The notes under the pieces: generated by a model
Told to the model about the DNA's origin: nothing
Seen by the model: only the letters and a program-made list of their open reading frames with translations
Databases searched by the model: none
Source of the DNA: Flavobacterium sp. 245
GTDB taxonomy: Bacteria > Bacteroidota > Bacteroidia > Flavobacteriales > Flavobacteriaceae
Length of the DNA: 64,000 nt
Direction of reading: 5' to 3'
NCBI RefSeq assembly: GCF_004362055.1
Contig: NZ_SNXB01000002.1
Coordinates: forward strand, 372,001-436,000
Position numbers and translations under genes: made by a program
Shown here: positions 1-9,210 of the stretch, one piece after another
Layout: each line of letters begins with the position of its first letter
Position numbering within the stretch: position 1 is the stretch's first letter

Positions 1-2619
1 GAAGAATTCATGGATTCAAAACTGAATTTAATCGCTTCTTATGCTTATATAAAACGTAAAGATTCGATGACGCAATATGCAATGGGCGAAGGACTTATTG
101 GTCAGGTGGCAATTGAAAAAGAACGTATTATTTTAAGTAATGTCCCAAAAGATTATATCCGAATTAATTCGGGGCTTGGTAATGCAAAACCGCAAGATGT
201 AATTATTCTTCCCGTTCTTTTTGAGGGCCGACTTAAAGCTGTTATTGAATTGGCTTCTCTTGATACATTTAATCAGACGCACTTAGATTTCCTTGAAGGA
301 TTGACAGAAAGTATCGGAATTGTACTAAACACGATTGAATCTAATTCAAGAACTGAAGAATTGTTGGTTCAATCACAATCTTTGGCAAGCGAACTAAAAA
401 GTCAGCAGCAAGTATTGAAAAATACGAATGAAGAATTAGAAGAAAAAGCAATTTTGCTAGCCAATCAAAAAGAAGAAGTGGAACTTAAAAACCAAGAGGT
501 TGAGGTTGCCCGAAAAGCACTGGAGGAAAAAGCAGATCAGCTTACACTGACTTCAAAATATAAATCGGAATTCCTGGCGAATATGTCACATGAGTTACGT
601 ACACCTTTGAATAGTTTACAGATTTTAGCTAATGAATTAATCGCGAACCGAGACGGAAATTTATCTGAAAAACAAATTCAGTTTGCTAAAACTATCAACT
701 CCTGCGGTGATGATTTAATTCAGCTGATTAATGACATTCTGGATCTTTCAAAAATTGAATCTGGTTATATTTCTGTTGATTATAATCCGATTAGTTTTGC
801 CGAAATCAGCCGATTTGTGGAATCTACCTTCAACCCTATTTCGCAGGCAAAACATCTAAATTTCGAAATTTTAATGGATGCGAATCTTCCTGAGGTAATG
901 GAAACGGATTCGCAACGATTAAATCAAATTCTAAAAAATCTATTATCTAATTCCTTCAAATTCACTGAAAAAGGCGCTGTTAAACTAAACATTTATAAAG
1001 CAGATAATAATTGGAAAACCAAAAACTCCAGTTTAGAAAACGCTGAAGCTGTAGTTGCTTTCGAAATTTCAGACACCGGAATTGGGATATCGAAAGAAAA
1101 ACAAAACATCATTTTTGAAGCTTTCCAACAGGCAGAAGGGTCGACCAGCCGTAAATATGGCGGAACTGGTTTAGGATTATCAATCAGCCGTGGTCTTTCT
1201 GACTTATTGGGCGGTAGTATCGAATTGGAAAGTGACACCAACATTGGAAGTAAATTCACACTGTTTTTACCTTTAAAATTCGTTCATCTTGCTGAAATTG
1301 AAGACATAAACGTCAATGAAGAATTGAATGTTATTCACGCTGGAAAAAGTCGTTTAAAATCGCTTCCTTCTTCAAGTTTCAACAAATCGGATATTGATTT
1401 ATACTTTGCAGATGAAGTTGGCGACGATAGAGCCATTATTAAACCCGATGATAAAGTATTATTAATTGCTGAAGACAATTTGACTTTTGCAAAAATTTTA
1501 TTGGAAAGAGCGCATCAGCATGATATTAAAGTTGTGGTGACTACAAAAGGGAATGATGTGATCGACTACATCAATCAGTTTCATCCTCACGCGATTACAA
1601 TGGATCTTAACATGCCAGATACCAGTGGCTGGAAAATTCTGGACCGATTGAAAACTGATTTTACGCTTCGACATATTCCGGTTTATATTATTTCGGGCGA
1701 GGATGAAAGAAATAAAGGTTTAAAACGCGGTGCTAGAAACTTTCTCGTTAAACCGGTTAAAAATGATTTATTGACGGCTCTTTTTAATGATATTCATGAT
1801 TTTAAAAATAAAAAAGAAAAGAATTTATTAGTCGTTGATGATAATCAAGCAGAAGTAAACCGAATTGTCGAAGCCGTTGAAGGAGACGACATTTCGATCT
1901 CGACTGCTTTAACAGCAAAAGACGCAGTTGAACTTATCAAGAAAAAGTCATTTGATTGTATTATCTTAGACTTGGTGCTTCCTGATGCAGATGGATTAGA
2001 TTTATTAACTGATCTTGAAAACAATATCAGCGGACAGGAAACAGCTATTATTATTCATTCTGCCGGCGATGTCAATAAAAAACAGCGCAGCAAACTCAGC
2101 CGCTTTGCACACAGTATCATTACTAAAAGTGCTGTTTCAATAGACGAACTTGTTGACCAGGCTGCCCTATTCCTGCATCGCGTGCATAAAGATTTGCCGG
2201 AAAGTATGAAAGAGCGCATTGAAGCTTATTATTTGAAAGAAGATGTTCTGATCAATAAAAAAGTACTTTTGGTAGATGATGATGTTCGAAATTTATTTGC
2301 GCTGACAACTGCACTGGAACGTTTTGGATTAGAAGTTATTAGTGCCGAAAGCGGTCATGAAGCGATTGAAATTTTAAATCAGAATACTAAAATGGATATC
2401 GTTCTGATGGATATCATGATGCCAGAAATGGACGGTTATGAAACCATGAAAATCATTAGACAAAATGCGAAACATAAAGATTTGACTATTATAGCCGTTA
2501 CAGCAAAAGCCATGAAAGGAGACAGACAAAGATGTATAGAATCTGGCGCGTCTGATTATATAACAAAACCAGTTAATGTTGAGCAATTATCTTCGTTGAT
2601 GAGAGTTTGGTTAAAATAA
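1..2619 (+). CDS. hybrid sensor histidine kinase with three receiver domains (5' end outside window)
   Basis: Membrane or cytosolic signalling kinase of the hybrid type. The reading frame is open to base 1, before the first ATG at 10, and the visible N-terminus looks like the second half of a GAF domain, so the gene starts upstream of the window. Numbering from the ATG at 10: GAF remnant about 20-110, coiled coil about 115-180, HisKA with phospho-acceptor His194 in NMSHELRTPL, HATPase with N box (LKNLLSNSFKF), DTGIG and GGTGLGLS boxes to about 430, then three receiver domains with acceptor aspartates near D532, D654 and D801. Three consecutive receivers suggest a branched phosphorelay, but no Hpt domain is present, so the partner is elsewhere. 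A REC-HisKA protein follows 19 bases downstream on the same strand and is probably cotranscribed. Kinase identity is certain; the signal is unknown. Confidence 0.93.
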   Translation, partial: EEFMDSKLNLIASYAYIKRKDSMTQYAMGEGLIGQVAIEKERIILSNVPKDYIRINSGLGNAKPQDVIILPVLFEGRLKAVIELASLDTFNQTHLDFLEGLTESIGIVLNTIESNSRTEELLVQSQSLASELKSQQQVLKNTNEELEEKAILLANQKEEVELKNQEVEVARKALEEKADQLTLTSKYKSEFLANMSHELRTPLNSLQILANELIANRDGNLSEKQIQFAKTINSCGDDLIQLINDILDLSKIESGYISVDYNPISFAEISRFVESTFNPISQAKHLNFEILMDANLPEVMETDSQRLNQILKNLLSNSFKFTEKGAVKLNIYKADNNWKTKNSSLENAEAVVAFEISDTGIGISKEKQNIIFEAFQQAEGSTSRKYGGTGLGLSISRGLSDLLGGSIELESDTNIGSKFTLFLPLKFVHLAEIEDINVNEELNVIHAGKSRLKSLPSSSFNKSDIDLYFADEVGDDRAIIKPDDKVLLIAEDNLTFAKILLERAHQHDIKVVVTTKGNDVIDYINQFHPHAITMDLNMPDTSGWKILDRLKTDFTLRHIPVYIISGEDERNKGLKRGARNFLVKPVKNDLLTALFNDIHDFKNKKEKNLLVVDDNQAEVNRIVEAVEGDDISISTALTAKDAVELIKKKSFDCIILDLVLPDADGLDLLTDLENNISGQETAIIIHSAGDVNKKQRSKLSRFAHSIITKSAVSIDELVDQAALFLHRVHKDLPESMKERIEAYYLKEDVLINKKVLLVDDDVRNLFALTTALERFGLEVISAESGHEAIEILNQNTKMDIVLMDIMMPEMDGYETMKIIRQNAKHKDLTIIAVTAKAMKGDRQRCIESGASDYITKPVNVEQLSSLMRVWLK

Positions 2620-2638
2620 TATTTTAAATAAAAACAAA

Positions 2639-3862
2639 ATGGAACAAACTCCTATTAAAATATTATTAGTTGATGATAAAAAGGAAAATCTACTTTCGCT
2701 TCAGGTTATTTTGGCCAATATGGGTTATCAATTTGTCGAAGCATCATCGGGCAAAGATGCCTTGCGAATTCTCCTGAAAAACCAGGATTTTGCTATTATC
2801 TTGATGGATGTGCAAATGCCTCTTATGGATGGATTTGAAACCGCTGAACTCATTCGCCAAAGTGATAAACTAAAACATGTGCCTATTATTTTCCTTACGG
2901 CCAATATGAATACTTCAGATTATATTTTTAAAGGATATCAATCTGGTGCAGTCGACTATATGATCAAACCATTATCTGCCGAGATTCTTAAGGCTAAAGT
3001 TATGGTTTTTACAGAATTGTATAAAAAAAATCGGGAATTACAAATTAAAGAAGAAGAAACAAACGCGCTAAACGCCAAGATTACAAAAGCCAATGAAGAT
3101 TTGGCTTCACAATATCTTGCCATCGAAAAATATGCGAACGAACTAAAAAGAAAAAATACAGAACTTGATGCATTTACCCATATTTCAAGTCATGATCTTC
3201 AGGAACCGCTAAGAAAAATCCAGACTTTTTCGAACATTATTCTCGCAAAAGAATACGACAATTTAAGTCCTGACGGAAGATTAAAATTTGACCGAATTTT
3301 GTATTCTACAAATCGAATGCGGGAATTAATCAATGATCTTTTGGCTTTTTCAAGAACCAATATCATCGATCGTATTTACGAAAATACCGATCTTGAAATT
3401 ATTGTTGATAATGTAAAAGAAGCGCTTAAGGAAAACATTAAAGAGAAAAATGCCTTAATTACCACTGATTTGCATGGAAAAGTCAATATTATTCCGTTTT
3501 TATTTATTCAGCTTCTTGAAAATCTAATAAATAATTCGCTCAAATTTTCGCAAAAGGAAATTCCGCTTCAAATTACAATCAAAAGCCGAATGGCAACGGG
3601 CAAGGATTTGCATAATGACAAATTGGTTCCGCTGGAAAATTACTGCCATATTAGTTTTCAAGATAACGGAATAGGCTTTGAACCAGAACACAGTGAAAAA
3701 ATATTTGGTGTTTTTCAACGTCTTCACACCAGAGATACTTATGATGGAACCGGAATTGGCCTTGCGATTGTGAAAAAAATAGTTGAAAATCACAACGGAG
3801 TAATTATGGCATCGGCACAACCTATGAAAGGTGCTACTTTTGACATTTATATTCCGCAGTAA
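2639..3862 (+). CDS. receiver-HisKA-HATPase sensor kinase
   Basis: 407-residue protein with a receiver domain at the N-terminus (acidic pocket VDDKK, acceptor D57 in ILMDVQMP, Lys110), a coiled-coil linker about 125-175, a HisKA domain with His185 in ISSHDLQEPLRK, and a HATPase domain ending with DNGIGF and GTGIGLAIV boxes. The HDLQEPLRK form of the H box is typical of HWE/phytochrome-like kinases of the PAS-HisKA group in Bacteroidota. No membrane segments are visible, so it should be cytoplasmic and driven by phosphorylation of its own receiver, most likely from the multi-receiver kinase encoded 19 bases upstream. This order (receiver input, kinase output) makes it a relay element instead of a primary sensor; that role is inference. 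Confidence 0.92.
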   Translation: MEQTPIKILLVDDKKENLLSLQVILANMGYQFVEASSGKDALRILLKNQDFAIILMDVQMPLMDGFETAELIRQSDKLKHVPIIFLTANMNTSDYIFKGYQSGAVDYMIKPLSAEILKAKVMVFTELYKKNRELQIKEEETNALNAKITKANEDLASQYLAIEKYANELKRKNTELDAFTHISSHDLQEPLRKIQTFSNIILAKEYDNLSPDGRLKFDRILYSTNRMRELINDLLAFSRTNIIDRIYENTDLEIIVDNVKEALKENIKEKNALITTDLHGKVNIIPFLFIQLLENLINNSLKFSQKEIPLQITIKSRMATGKDLHNDKLVPLENYCHISFQDNGIGFEPEHSEKIFGVFQRLHTRDTYDGTGIGLAIVKKIVENHNGVIMASAQPMKGATFDIYIPQ

Positions 3863-3905
3863 GTCATTATTATTTATTAATTTGCTTTAGTTTTTTAATA
3901 GAGCG

Positions 3906-4430
3906 ATGAAATTACCCAAAGACGAAAAAAAATTTTGGCAACGCCATTACGGTATCAAAAACAGGAATGATATTCCGGTAGACTGGGATATTTTTAAAGC
4001 AGTTGATTCAGATTGTGACGATGAATTTATTTATTTTTTGAGTCTGAGAGTGCTTTCTATAGAAGAAATTCATCTCAAAGAAACTTTGGTTACAAGCGAA
4101 GGAGTTAAATATATGTGCGGTTTTAAAAATTTAAAAACGCTTTATTTAAGAAAGCATGTTGGAATTACAAAATCCAGTATTCCCTATTTTAATGAAATGA
4201 AGGATTTAGAAAGTCTAAATATCACCAAAACCAATATTACACTTTCTGATTTATGTGAAAATTTGAATAATCAAAGCCTTAGAGAAGTCTTTTTATCCTC
4301 TGGGGAAACAGAAGAAAACATAACCGAAAAAGGTTTTATTTTAAAAGAACGAATGCCAAAATGTGATTTTTATCTAAATACTTCGTTTACTACTACTGTT
4401 TTTGACCATCCAATTAAACCTATTTTTTAA
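3906..4430 (+). CDS. small leucine-rich-repeat-like protein
   Basis: 174 residues, no signal peptide and no membrane segment. The middle (about 45-135) contains LRR-like segments such as LKTLYLRKHVGITKSS and LESLNITKTNITLSDL with the LxxLxLxxTxI spacing of a bacterial LRR, so a short curved LRR sheet is likely. The N-terminus is charged and rich in W/F. I do not recognise a named family. It begins 43 bases after the receiver-kinase gene on the same strand and could be the end of that transcript. LRR proteins usually mediate protein binding; partner unknown. Confidence 0.65.
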   Translation: MKLPKDEKKFWQRHYGIKNRNDIPVDWDIFKAVDSDCDDEFIYFLSLRVLSIEEIHLKETLVTSEGVKYMCGFKNLKTLYLRKHVGITKSSIPYFNEMKDLESLNITKTNITLSDLCENLNNQSLREVFLSSGETEENITEKGFILKERMPKCDFYLNTSFTTTVFDHPIKPIF

Positions 4431-4439
4431 TCAAGAAAT

Positions 4440-4625
4440 TTAATATTTCTCTGATTCAATTAACTGTTTTTCAGAATTCATAGAAGAAGCTTCACCATTT
4501 ATTTTTTCTTTTCTAAAAGTCAAAACTGTTCTTCTAAAAATAAATAAACAGACCGCAAATCCCAAAACAATAAAGGTTAATAAAATGATATCTACTAAAC
4601 TGTTTTCTGATATATAAGTGATCAT
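4440..4625 (-). CDS. putative small single-pass membrane protein
   Basis: 61-residue ORF with one strong hydrophobic segment (about residues 10-30, LVDIILLTFIVLGFAVCLFI) followed by a basic stretch RRTVLTFRKEK, consistent with an inner-membrane protein with a cytoplasmic C-terminal tail rich in Glu and Ser. It is convergent with the LRR-like gene, 9 bases away. The start is preceded by an A-rich stretch like other Flavobacterium genes. No family is recognised; it could be a chance ORF, but the membrane-segment-plus-positive-inside arrangement argues for a real gene. Confidence 0.45.
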   Translation of the reverse strand: MITYISENSLVDIILLTFIVLGFAVCLFIFRRTVLTFRKEKINGEASSMNSEKQLIESEKY

Positions 4626-4913
4626 ATCTTTTGTTTTAAAGATTAGGAAAAGAAATCGGCATTTTTTTTATTATTGATCTCTACGAAATTAGCTCAATTA
4701 TAAATCATAAAAAATACTCCAAAAGGTGTATTTTTATGACTGTAAATATTTAATTATCAACACTCTTCGTTTAAAAAGTATTTCAATCCAAAATCAATAT
4801 TTATCAAATACTTTCTTTCCCGTTATATTTTTCTGCGAAAATAGTGTTATTTTTACACTTATTAATGTTTTCAAAAACTTTCTACTATCCTAACCAACCA
4901 AAACACCACAAAA

Positions 4914-6857
4914 ATGAGATATCTTTTTATTAGTTTTCTTCTATTTACAATTTCAAATTCGCTTCAAGCACAACAACTTTCAACATTAAGTCCCGATAAA
5001 AATATTAAACTTGAAATTTCTCTAGATAACGGCCTTGCCTACTTCCAAGTATTTTATCAGAAAGAGGAATTTCTAAAAAAGTCACCTTTAGGATTATCAA
5101 GTTCCGCGGGCGATTTTACAAAAGAACTTAAATTGATTGGCAGCAAAACAGCTAAAATTCAAGAATCATATAAATTAAATCGTTCTAAAGTAAGTCAGGT
5201 GAATTATAAGGCAAATGAAATCAATTACATCTTTAAAAATTCGACTAATGACACGATAAATATTATTTTCAGAGTTACCAATACAGATATTGCTTTTAGT
5301 TATTTGATTCCGAAAACCACAAAAAATAATGGAAAGTGCATTATTGAAAAAGAAATTACTGGTTTTAAACTTCCTTTACAATCCACCACATTTATTACAC
5401 CGCAGGCTCCTCCGTTAAGTGGTTGGGAAAAAACAAAACCATCTTATGAAGAAGAATATACCAGAGAAGCATCTATTGCAACAAAATCGCAATACGGATT
5501 AGGATTTACTTTTCCAGCACTTTTTCATGTTGAAGATAAAGGCTGGATTTTAATTTCTGAAACTGGCATAAATGGCAATTATCCAGGAACTCGATTGAGT
5601 GATGCATCTTCAGACGGAATTTATACAATTAATTTTCCGCAGGAAGCCGAAAATAACCATCAAGGAGCCACGACTGCATCTGGAATTTTGCCCATGCAGA
5701 CTTCATGGAAAACAATAACATTGGGTAAAACCTTAAAACCAATTGTCGAATCAACAGCATCAACAGACGTAGTAAAGCCGCTTATAAAAACTTCAAAAAT
5801 ATTCAATGCCGGACGCGCAAGCTGGAGCTGGATTGTGTGGCAAGATGAAAGCTGCAACTACAAAGATCAAAAAACCTTTATTGATCTAGCAGCGGATATG
5901 AAATGCGAATTTATTTTAATTGATGCGCTTTGGGATGTGAATATTGGAAAAGAAAAAATGGCTGAATTAGTCGATTATGCAAAATCAAAAAATGTAGGCG
6001 TTTTGCTTTGGTACAATTCTAACGGCAATTGGAACACTGCTCCACAAACGCCAAAAAACAAAATGAATACACAAGAAGTCAGACGTGAAGAAATGAAATG
6101 GCTGCAAGAAATTGGTGTAAAAGGTTTAAAAATAGATTTCTTTGGCGGAGACAAACAGGAAACAATGAAACTTTATCATGATATACTTACAGATGCAGCA
6201 GAATTTGGACTGAATATCAATTTTCATGGCGCTACATTGCCTCGAGGCTGGGAACGAATGTATCCTAATTATATGACAAGTGAGGCCGTTCTAGCCTCTG
6301 AAAATTTAGTATTTCAACAAGCATTTAGTGATCGATATCCTTCAACTGCAACAATTTATCCTTTTACAAGAAATACCGTTGCTTCAATGGATTTTGGACC
6401 TGTTTTTCTAAACAAACGTTTCAATCGTGAACCAAACAAAGGTACTATACGCCGAACGACAGATGCTTTTGAAATGGCAACAGCAATTGTCTTCTTTTCG
6501 GCCGTTCAACATTGGGGATTAACACCTGAAAATTTGACTGAAAAGCCAGCTTACCTATTTGATTATTTAAAAAATGTTCCAACCGTTTGGGACGAAACAG
6601 TTTTTATAGACGGTTATCCAGGAAAATATTGCGTAATTGCCCGCAGAAAAAACACAAAATGGTACGTTGCTGCCATTAACGGTGAAAATAAAGCAAAAAC
6701 TATCACAGTAAATTTACCAATGCTGAAGGGCAAAAATGTTTCTATAATAAGTGATGGCGAAGGTCAGGAATCAAAATTCAGTACTAAAAAACTAGAAAAA
6801 GGTTCTTACAATCTGGAACTTTCTGCAAATGGTGGAACAGTTTTATTTACGGAATAA
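4914..6857 (+). CDS. glycoside hydrolase family 97 (alpha-galactosidase/alpha-glucosidase type)
   Basis: 647 residues with a signal peptide (about 1-19, ending LQAQ), so exported to the periplasm or surface. Family features: N-terminal beta-sandwich with LSPDKNIKLEISLDNG, the GWEKTKPSYEEEYTR and GLGFTFPALFHVEDKGWILISETG blocks, then the TIM barrel with WSWIVWQDESCNYKDQ, the FILIDALWD strand, and GLKIDFFGGD. GH97 enzymes cleave terminal alpha-linked glucose or galactose. The Asp408 in KIDFFGGD and Glu457 in YMTSEAV sit where the retaining (alpha-galactosidase) branch keeps nucleophile and acid/base, and the length is closer to that branch than to the longer SusB branch; the substrate is therefore inferred as alpha-galactoside. 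It stands alone, with no SusCD pair nearby. Confidence 0.85.
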   Translation: MRYLFISFLLFTISNSLQAQQLSTLSPDKNIKLEISLDNGLAYFQVFYQKEEFLKKSPLGLSSSAGDFTKELKLIGSKTAKIQESYKLNRSKVSQVNYKANEINYIFKNSTNDTINIIFRVTNTDIAFSYLIPKTTKNNGKCIIEKEITGFKLPLQSTTFITPQAPPLSGWEKTKPSYEEEYTREASIATKSQYGLGFTFPALFHVEDKGWILISETGINGNYPGTRLSDASSDGIYTINFPQEAENNHQGATTASGILPMQTSWKTITLGKTLKPIVESTASTDVVKPLIKTSKIFNAGRASWSWIVWQDESCNYKDQKTFIDLAADMKCEFILIDALWDVNIGKEKMAELVDYAKSKNVGVLLWYNSNGNWNTAPQTPKNKMNTQEVRREEMKWLQEIGVKGLKIDFFGGDKQETMKLYHDILTDAAEFGLNINFHGATLPRGWERMYPNYMTSEAVLASENLVFQQAFSDRYPSTATIYPFTRNTVASMDFGPVFLNKRFNREPNKGTIRRTTDAFEMATAIVFFSAVQHWGLTPENLTEKPAYLFDYLKNVPTVWDETVFIDGYPGKYCVIARRKNTKWYVAAINGENKAKTITVNLPMLKGKNVSIISDGEGQESKFSTKKLEKGSYNLELSANGGTVLFTE

Positions 6858-6880
6858 GTCATTAAATTTACAACCAAATA

Positions 6881-6911
6881 AAAAAGCTGAAATGTTGAAT
6901 TTCAGCTTTTT
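6881..6911. terminator. bidirectional intrinsic terminator
   Basis: A-run, stem AGCTGAAAT / ATTTCAGCT with a 5-base loop, then a T-run. It lies between the convergent GH97 and GT2 genes and has an A/T tract on each side, so it can serve both strands. Confidence 0.85.
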
Positions 6912-6923
6912 TATTATAATCAA

Positions 6924-8357
6924 TTATTCTTTTTTGGTAAATCCTTTTCTGGTCATTTCGCCCCAACCTTTAGTTCCCATTACTTTTTCTTTATAACCAA
7001 CTAAAGCGGCATAAACCGTTAATGGATGAAAATAAAAAGGCTCAATAAAAGCTGCCAGAAGCAATTTGAAAAAATCAACATGTTTTGGGTATTTGTGAAA
7101 TGTACGCTCCTCGCTGAAAAGTGCCAAAACCGAAAAGAAGACAGCAAAACTGTAGACAAAAAGCAACAGCAAAAGGAAAAAATGCCAATTCAGCAAACCG
7201 CAAAATATAAATACAAGTGTAATAACAAGACCAATAAACTCAATACCTGGAGCAAGAAATTCAAATAAAGTCCAATAAGGCACGCTGAGCATTCCTAACT
7301 GTTTGTATTTCGGATTCAGGAACATTCTTTTATGAAAACTTAGTGTTTCGATTGTTCCTCTCATCCAGCGGCTTCGTTGTTTTTTGAATATTTTAAAATC
7401 TTCGGGAGCTTCTGTCCAACATAACGGATCTGGAATATAACTTACTGAATAGGGTAATTTATTTTCGAGCATATAACGGCGCATACGCACGACAAGTTCC
7501 ATGTCTTCCCCTACGGTTTTTGTGCTGTAACCGCCAGCAAGCAAAGCAATTTCTTTATCAAAAGCACCAAATGCTCCACTGATAAGCAAAAGCCCATCGA
7601 GTCTGCCCCACGCCATTCTTCCTAAAAGAAAAGCGCGCAAATATTCAAGAACCTGAATCCTCGCAATCATATTATCAGGAATATTAACTTCGACCAAACG
7701 GCCATTTTTAATAATACACTGATTTGCAATTCTAACCACACCGCCTGTCGCGATGATACGTTTTTCGTACGATTCTAAAAACGGTTTTGCCAGTTTTAAA
7801 AGAGAATCTTTATCTAAAATGCAATCAACATCAATACACACTACATAGGGGTTTTGCGCAATGTTTAATCCAACATTTAAGGCATCGGCTTTGCCTCCAT
7901 TTTCTTTATCGGCTACAATTAATTTTTTGAATGCAGCGTTTCTGGAAATATAAATTCCTTTGAGTTTTTTAGTTTCAATCTGCTCGTGAAAATCAAATTC
8001 TGTCAAAACAAGATCATATGTTTTGATCAGGATTTCCATAGAGTTATCCTTGCTTCCGTCATTTACTACAATAACCTCGTAATTATTATAATTCAAAGAA
8101 AGTAAAGACTTTACATTTTCTTCAATAGTAAAACCTTCGTTGTAAGCGGGCGCAATTAAAGAAAGTTTAGGTGCAAATTCACTTTTAAGAAGTACATCAT
8201 AATCAACAAAACTATTTTTTTTAAGATAGCTTTTAAGAGCTCTTGAAGAAAGATAGGCTAATATTAGGTACGAAGACATGATCAATATTGCATAACCCAA
8301 GATTAGGACTATGTAAAGATACAGAAACCATGTTAATTCGTTATTTAAAAAATCCAT
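6924..8357 (-). CDS. processive family 2 glycosyltransferase (PgaC/BcsA-like exopolysaccharide synthase)
   Basis: 477 residues. One or two N-terminal membrane helices (about 10-37), a GT-2 domain with VVNDGSKD (D100), the DVD metal site (D176, D178), GED (D285), and the processive motif QRSRW (Q327-W331), then at least three C-terminal membrane helices. This is the layout of inner-membrane synthases that make beta-linked polymers such as poly-N-acetylglucosamine or cellulose and push them across the membrane. It is the last gene of a minus-strand run with a HEAT-like membrane protein (10 bases upstream) and a TPR/beta-barrel protein, which supports polymer secretion. No PilZ domain and no PgaB-type deacetylase are visible nearby. 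Polymer identity is unknown. Confidence 0.88.
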   Translation of the reverse strand: MDFLNNELTWFLYLYIVLILGYAILIMSSYLILAYLSSRALKSYLKKNSFVDYDVLLKSEFAPKLSLIAPAYNEGFTIEENVKSLLSLNYNNYEVIVVNDGSKDNSMEILIKTYDLVLTEFDFHEQIETKKLKGIYISRNAAFKKLIVADKENGGKADALNVGLNIAQNPYVVCIDVDCILDKDSLLKLAKPFLESYEKRIIATGGVVRIANQCIIKNGRLVEVNIPDNMIARIQVLEYLRAFLLGRMAWGRLDGLLLISGAFGAFDKEIALLAGGYSTKTVGEDMELVVRMRRYMLENKLPYSVSYIPDPLCWTEAPEDFKIFKKQRSRWMRGTIETLSFHKRMFLNPKYKQLGMLSVPYWTLFEFLAPGIEFIGLVITLVFIFCGLLNWHFFLLLLLFVYSFAVFFSVLALFSEERTFHKYPKHVDFFKLLLAAFIEPFYFHPLTVYAALVGYKEKVMGTKGWGEMTRKGFTKKE

Positions 8358-8367
8358 TGACTTATAA

Positions 8368-9210
8368 TTAAACAGTTAATGACTGCAATACATTTTGCGC
8401 TTCGTACTTGATTGCTGTATTTGGAGCCTTCTCAACTAATTGTGCTACATACGAAACTTTCTGTGTAAGTTTCAATTCTTTTATAAGTTTCAATCCAAGC
8501 GTGACAACTGTTGTATTTTTTGATTCTAATAAAAGCTCAACACCTTTTGTGTCGCCTATGTCGTGTTTTTTAAAAGCACCTATAATATTCACCTGCGTCC
8601 AATCGTCAATAGGATCAGGATGTTCTACAAGATTTACAATACCTTTTGTTCCCGCAAGTTTAATACCTGCGTTAATTGCCGTGATTTTTAAAGTCTTTTT
8701 TTTCTTTTTAGAAAATGTTATAATCTTTTCAAAAGCTTCGGTAATATTAAATTCTGAAAGTTCAGTAATTCCTTTGCATTTTATTTCCCAACTCAGGTTT
8801 TTAAGTCTTTTAAACGAATCGTTTATTAACCCTGAATCTTTATAAAACTGTTCCAATTTTTGAGCATAAACGCCGTCATAATTTTTATGAAGATTTATAA
8901 TTGTTTCCATTACAGTTTCCCTAAAAAAGTTATTTTTGAAAAGCACGCCAACTTCTTTATCCTCTTTTACAACAGAAAACGCGACATTTTCAAAAACTAC
9001 TGCCGACATCATTTTTTCAATCAATAAACTGTATTCTGTTCTTAATCGGGCTCTTTTTATTTTTTTATTTCGGCTCCAAATAATTATCAGATATAAAATA
9101 ATGGAGGCACCAACAAACAAGCTGATCGAAAAAATCAGAAACGGTATAACCCAATCGCCTTTCTCATAAAGTTCCCAAACTTTTACCATATTAAAAGCGT
9201 TTAGTAACAA
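8368..9210 (-). CDS. membrane-anchored HEAT-repeat-like protein of the exopolysaccharide cluster
   Basis: 280 residues with a single strong membrane helix (about 20-46, VIPFLIFSISLFVGASIILYL) followed by a basic stretch (RNKKIKRARLR) and then an all-helical region. Residues about 150-280 show paired helices with HEAT-like spacing (WTQVNIIGAFKKHDIGDTKGVELLL, NTTVVTLGLKLIKEL). The helical domain should be cytoplasmic by the positive-inside rule. Its start overlaps the end of the YaiO-type gene by 20 bases and its end lies 10 bases before the GT2 gene, so translational coupling is likely. It may dock a regulator onto the synthase; this is inference. There is no known counterpart in Pga or Bcs systems. 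Confidence 0.75.
   Translation of the reverse strand: MLLNAFNMVKVWELYEKGDWVIPFLIFSISLFVGASIILYLIIIWSRNKKIKRARLRTEYSLLIEKMMSAVVFENVAFSVVKEDKEVGVLFKNNFFRETVMETIINLHKNYDGVYAQKLEQFYKDSGLINDSFKRLKNLSWEIKCKGITELSEFNITEAFEKIITFSKKKKKTLKITAINAGIKLAGTKGIVNLVEHPDPIDDWTQVNIIGAFKKHDIGDTKGVELLLESKNTTVVTLGLKLIKELKLTQKVSYVAQLVEKAPNTAIKYEAQNVLQSLTV

Noticed and set aside
8408..8845. 145-residue plus-strand ORF antisense to the HEAT-like gene
   Set aside because: It lies fully inside a well-supported minus-strand gene and has no domain, signal or start context.
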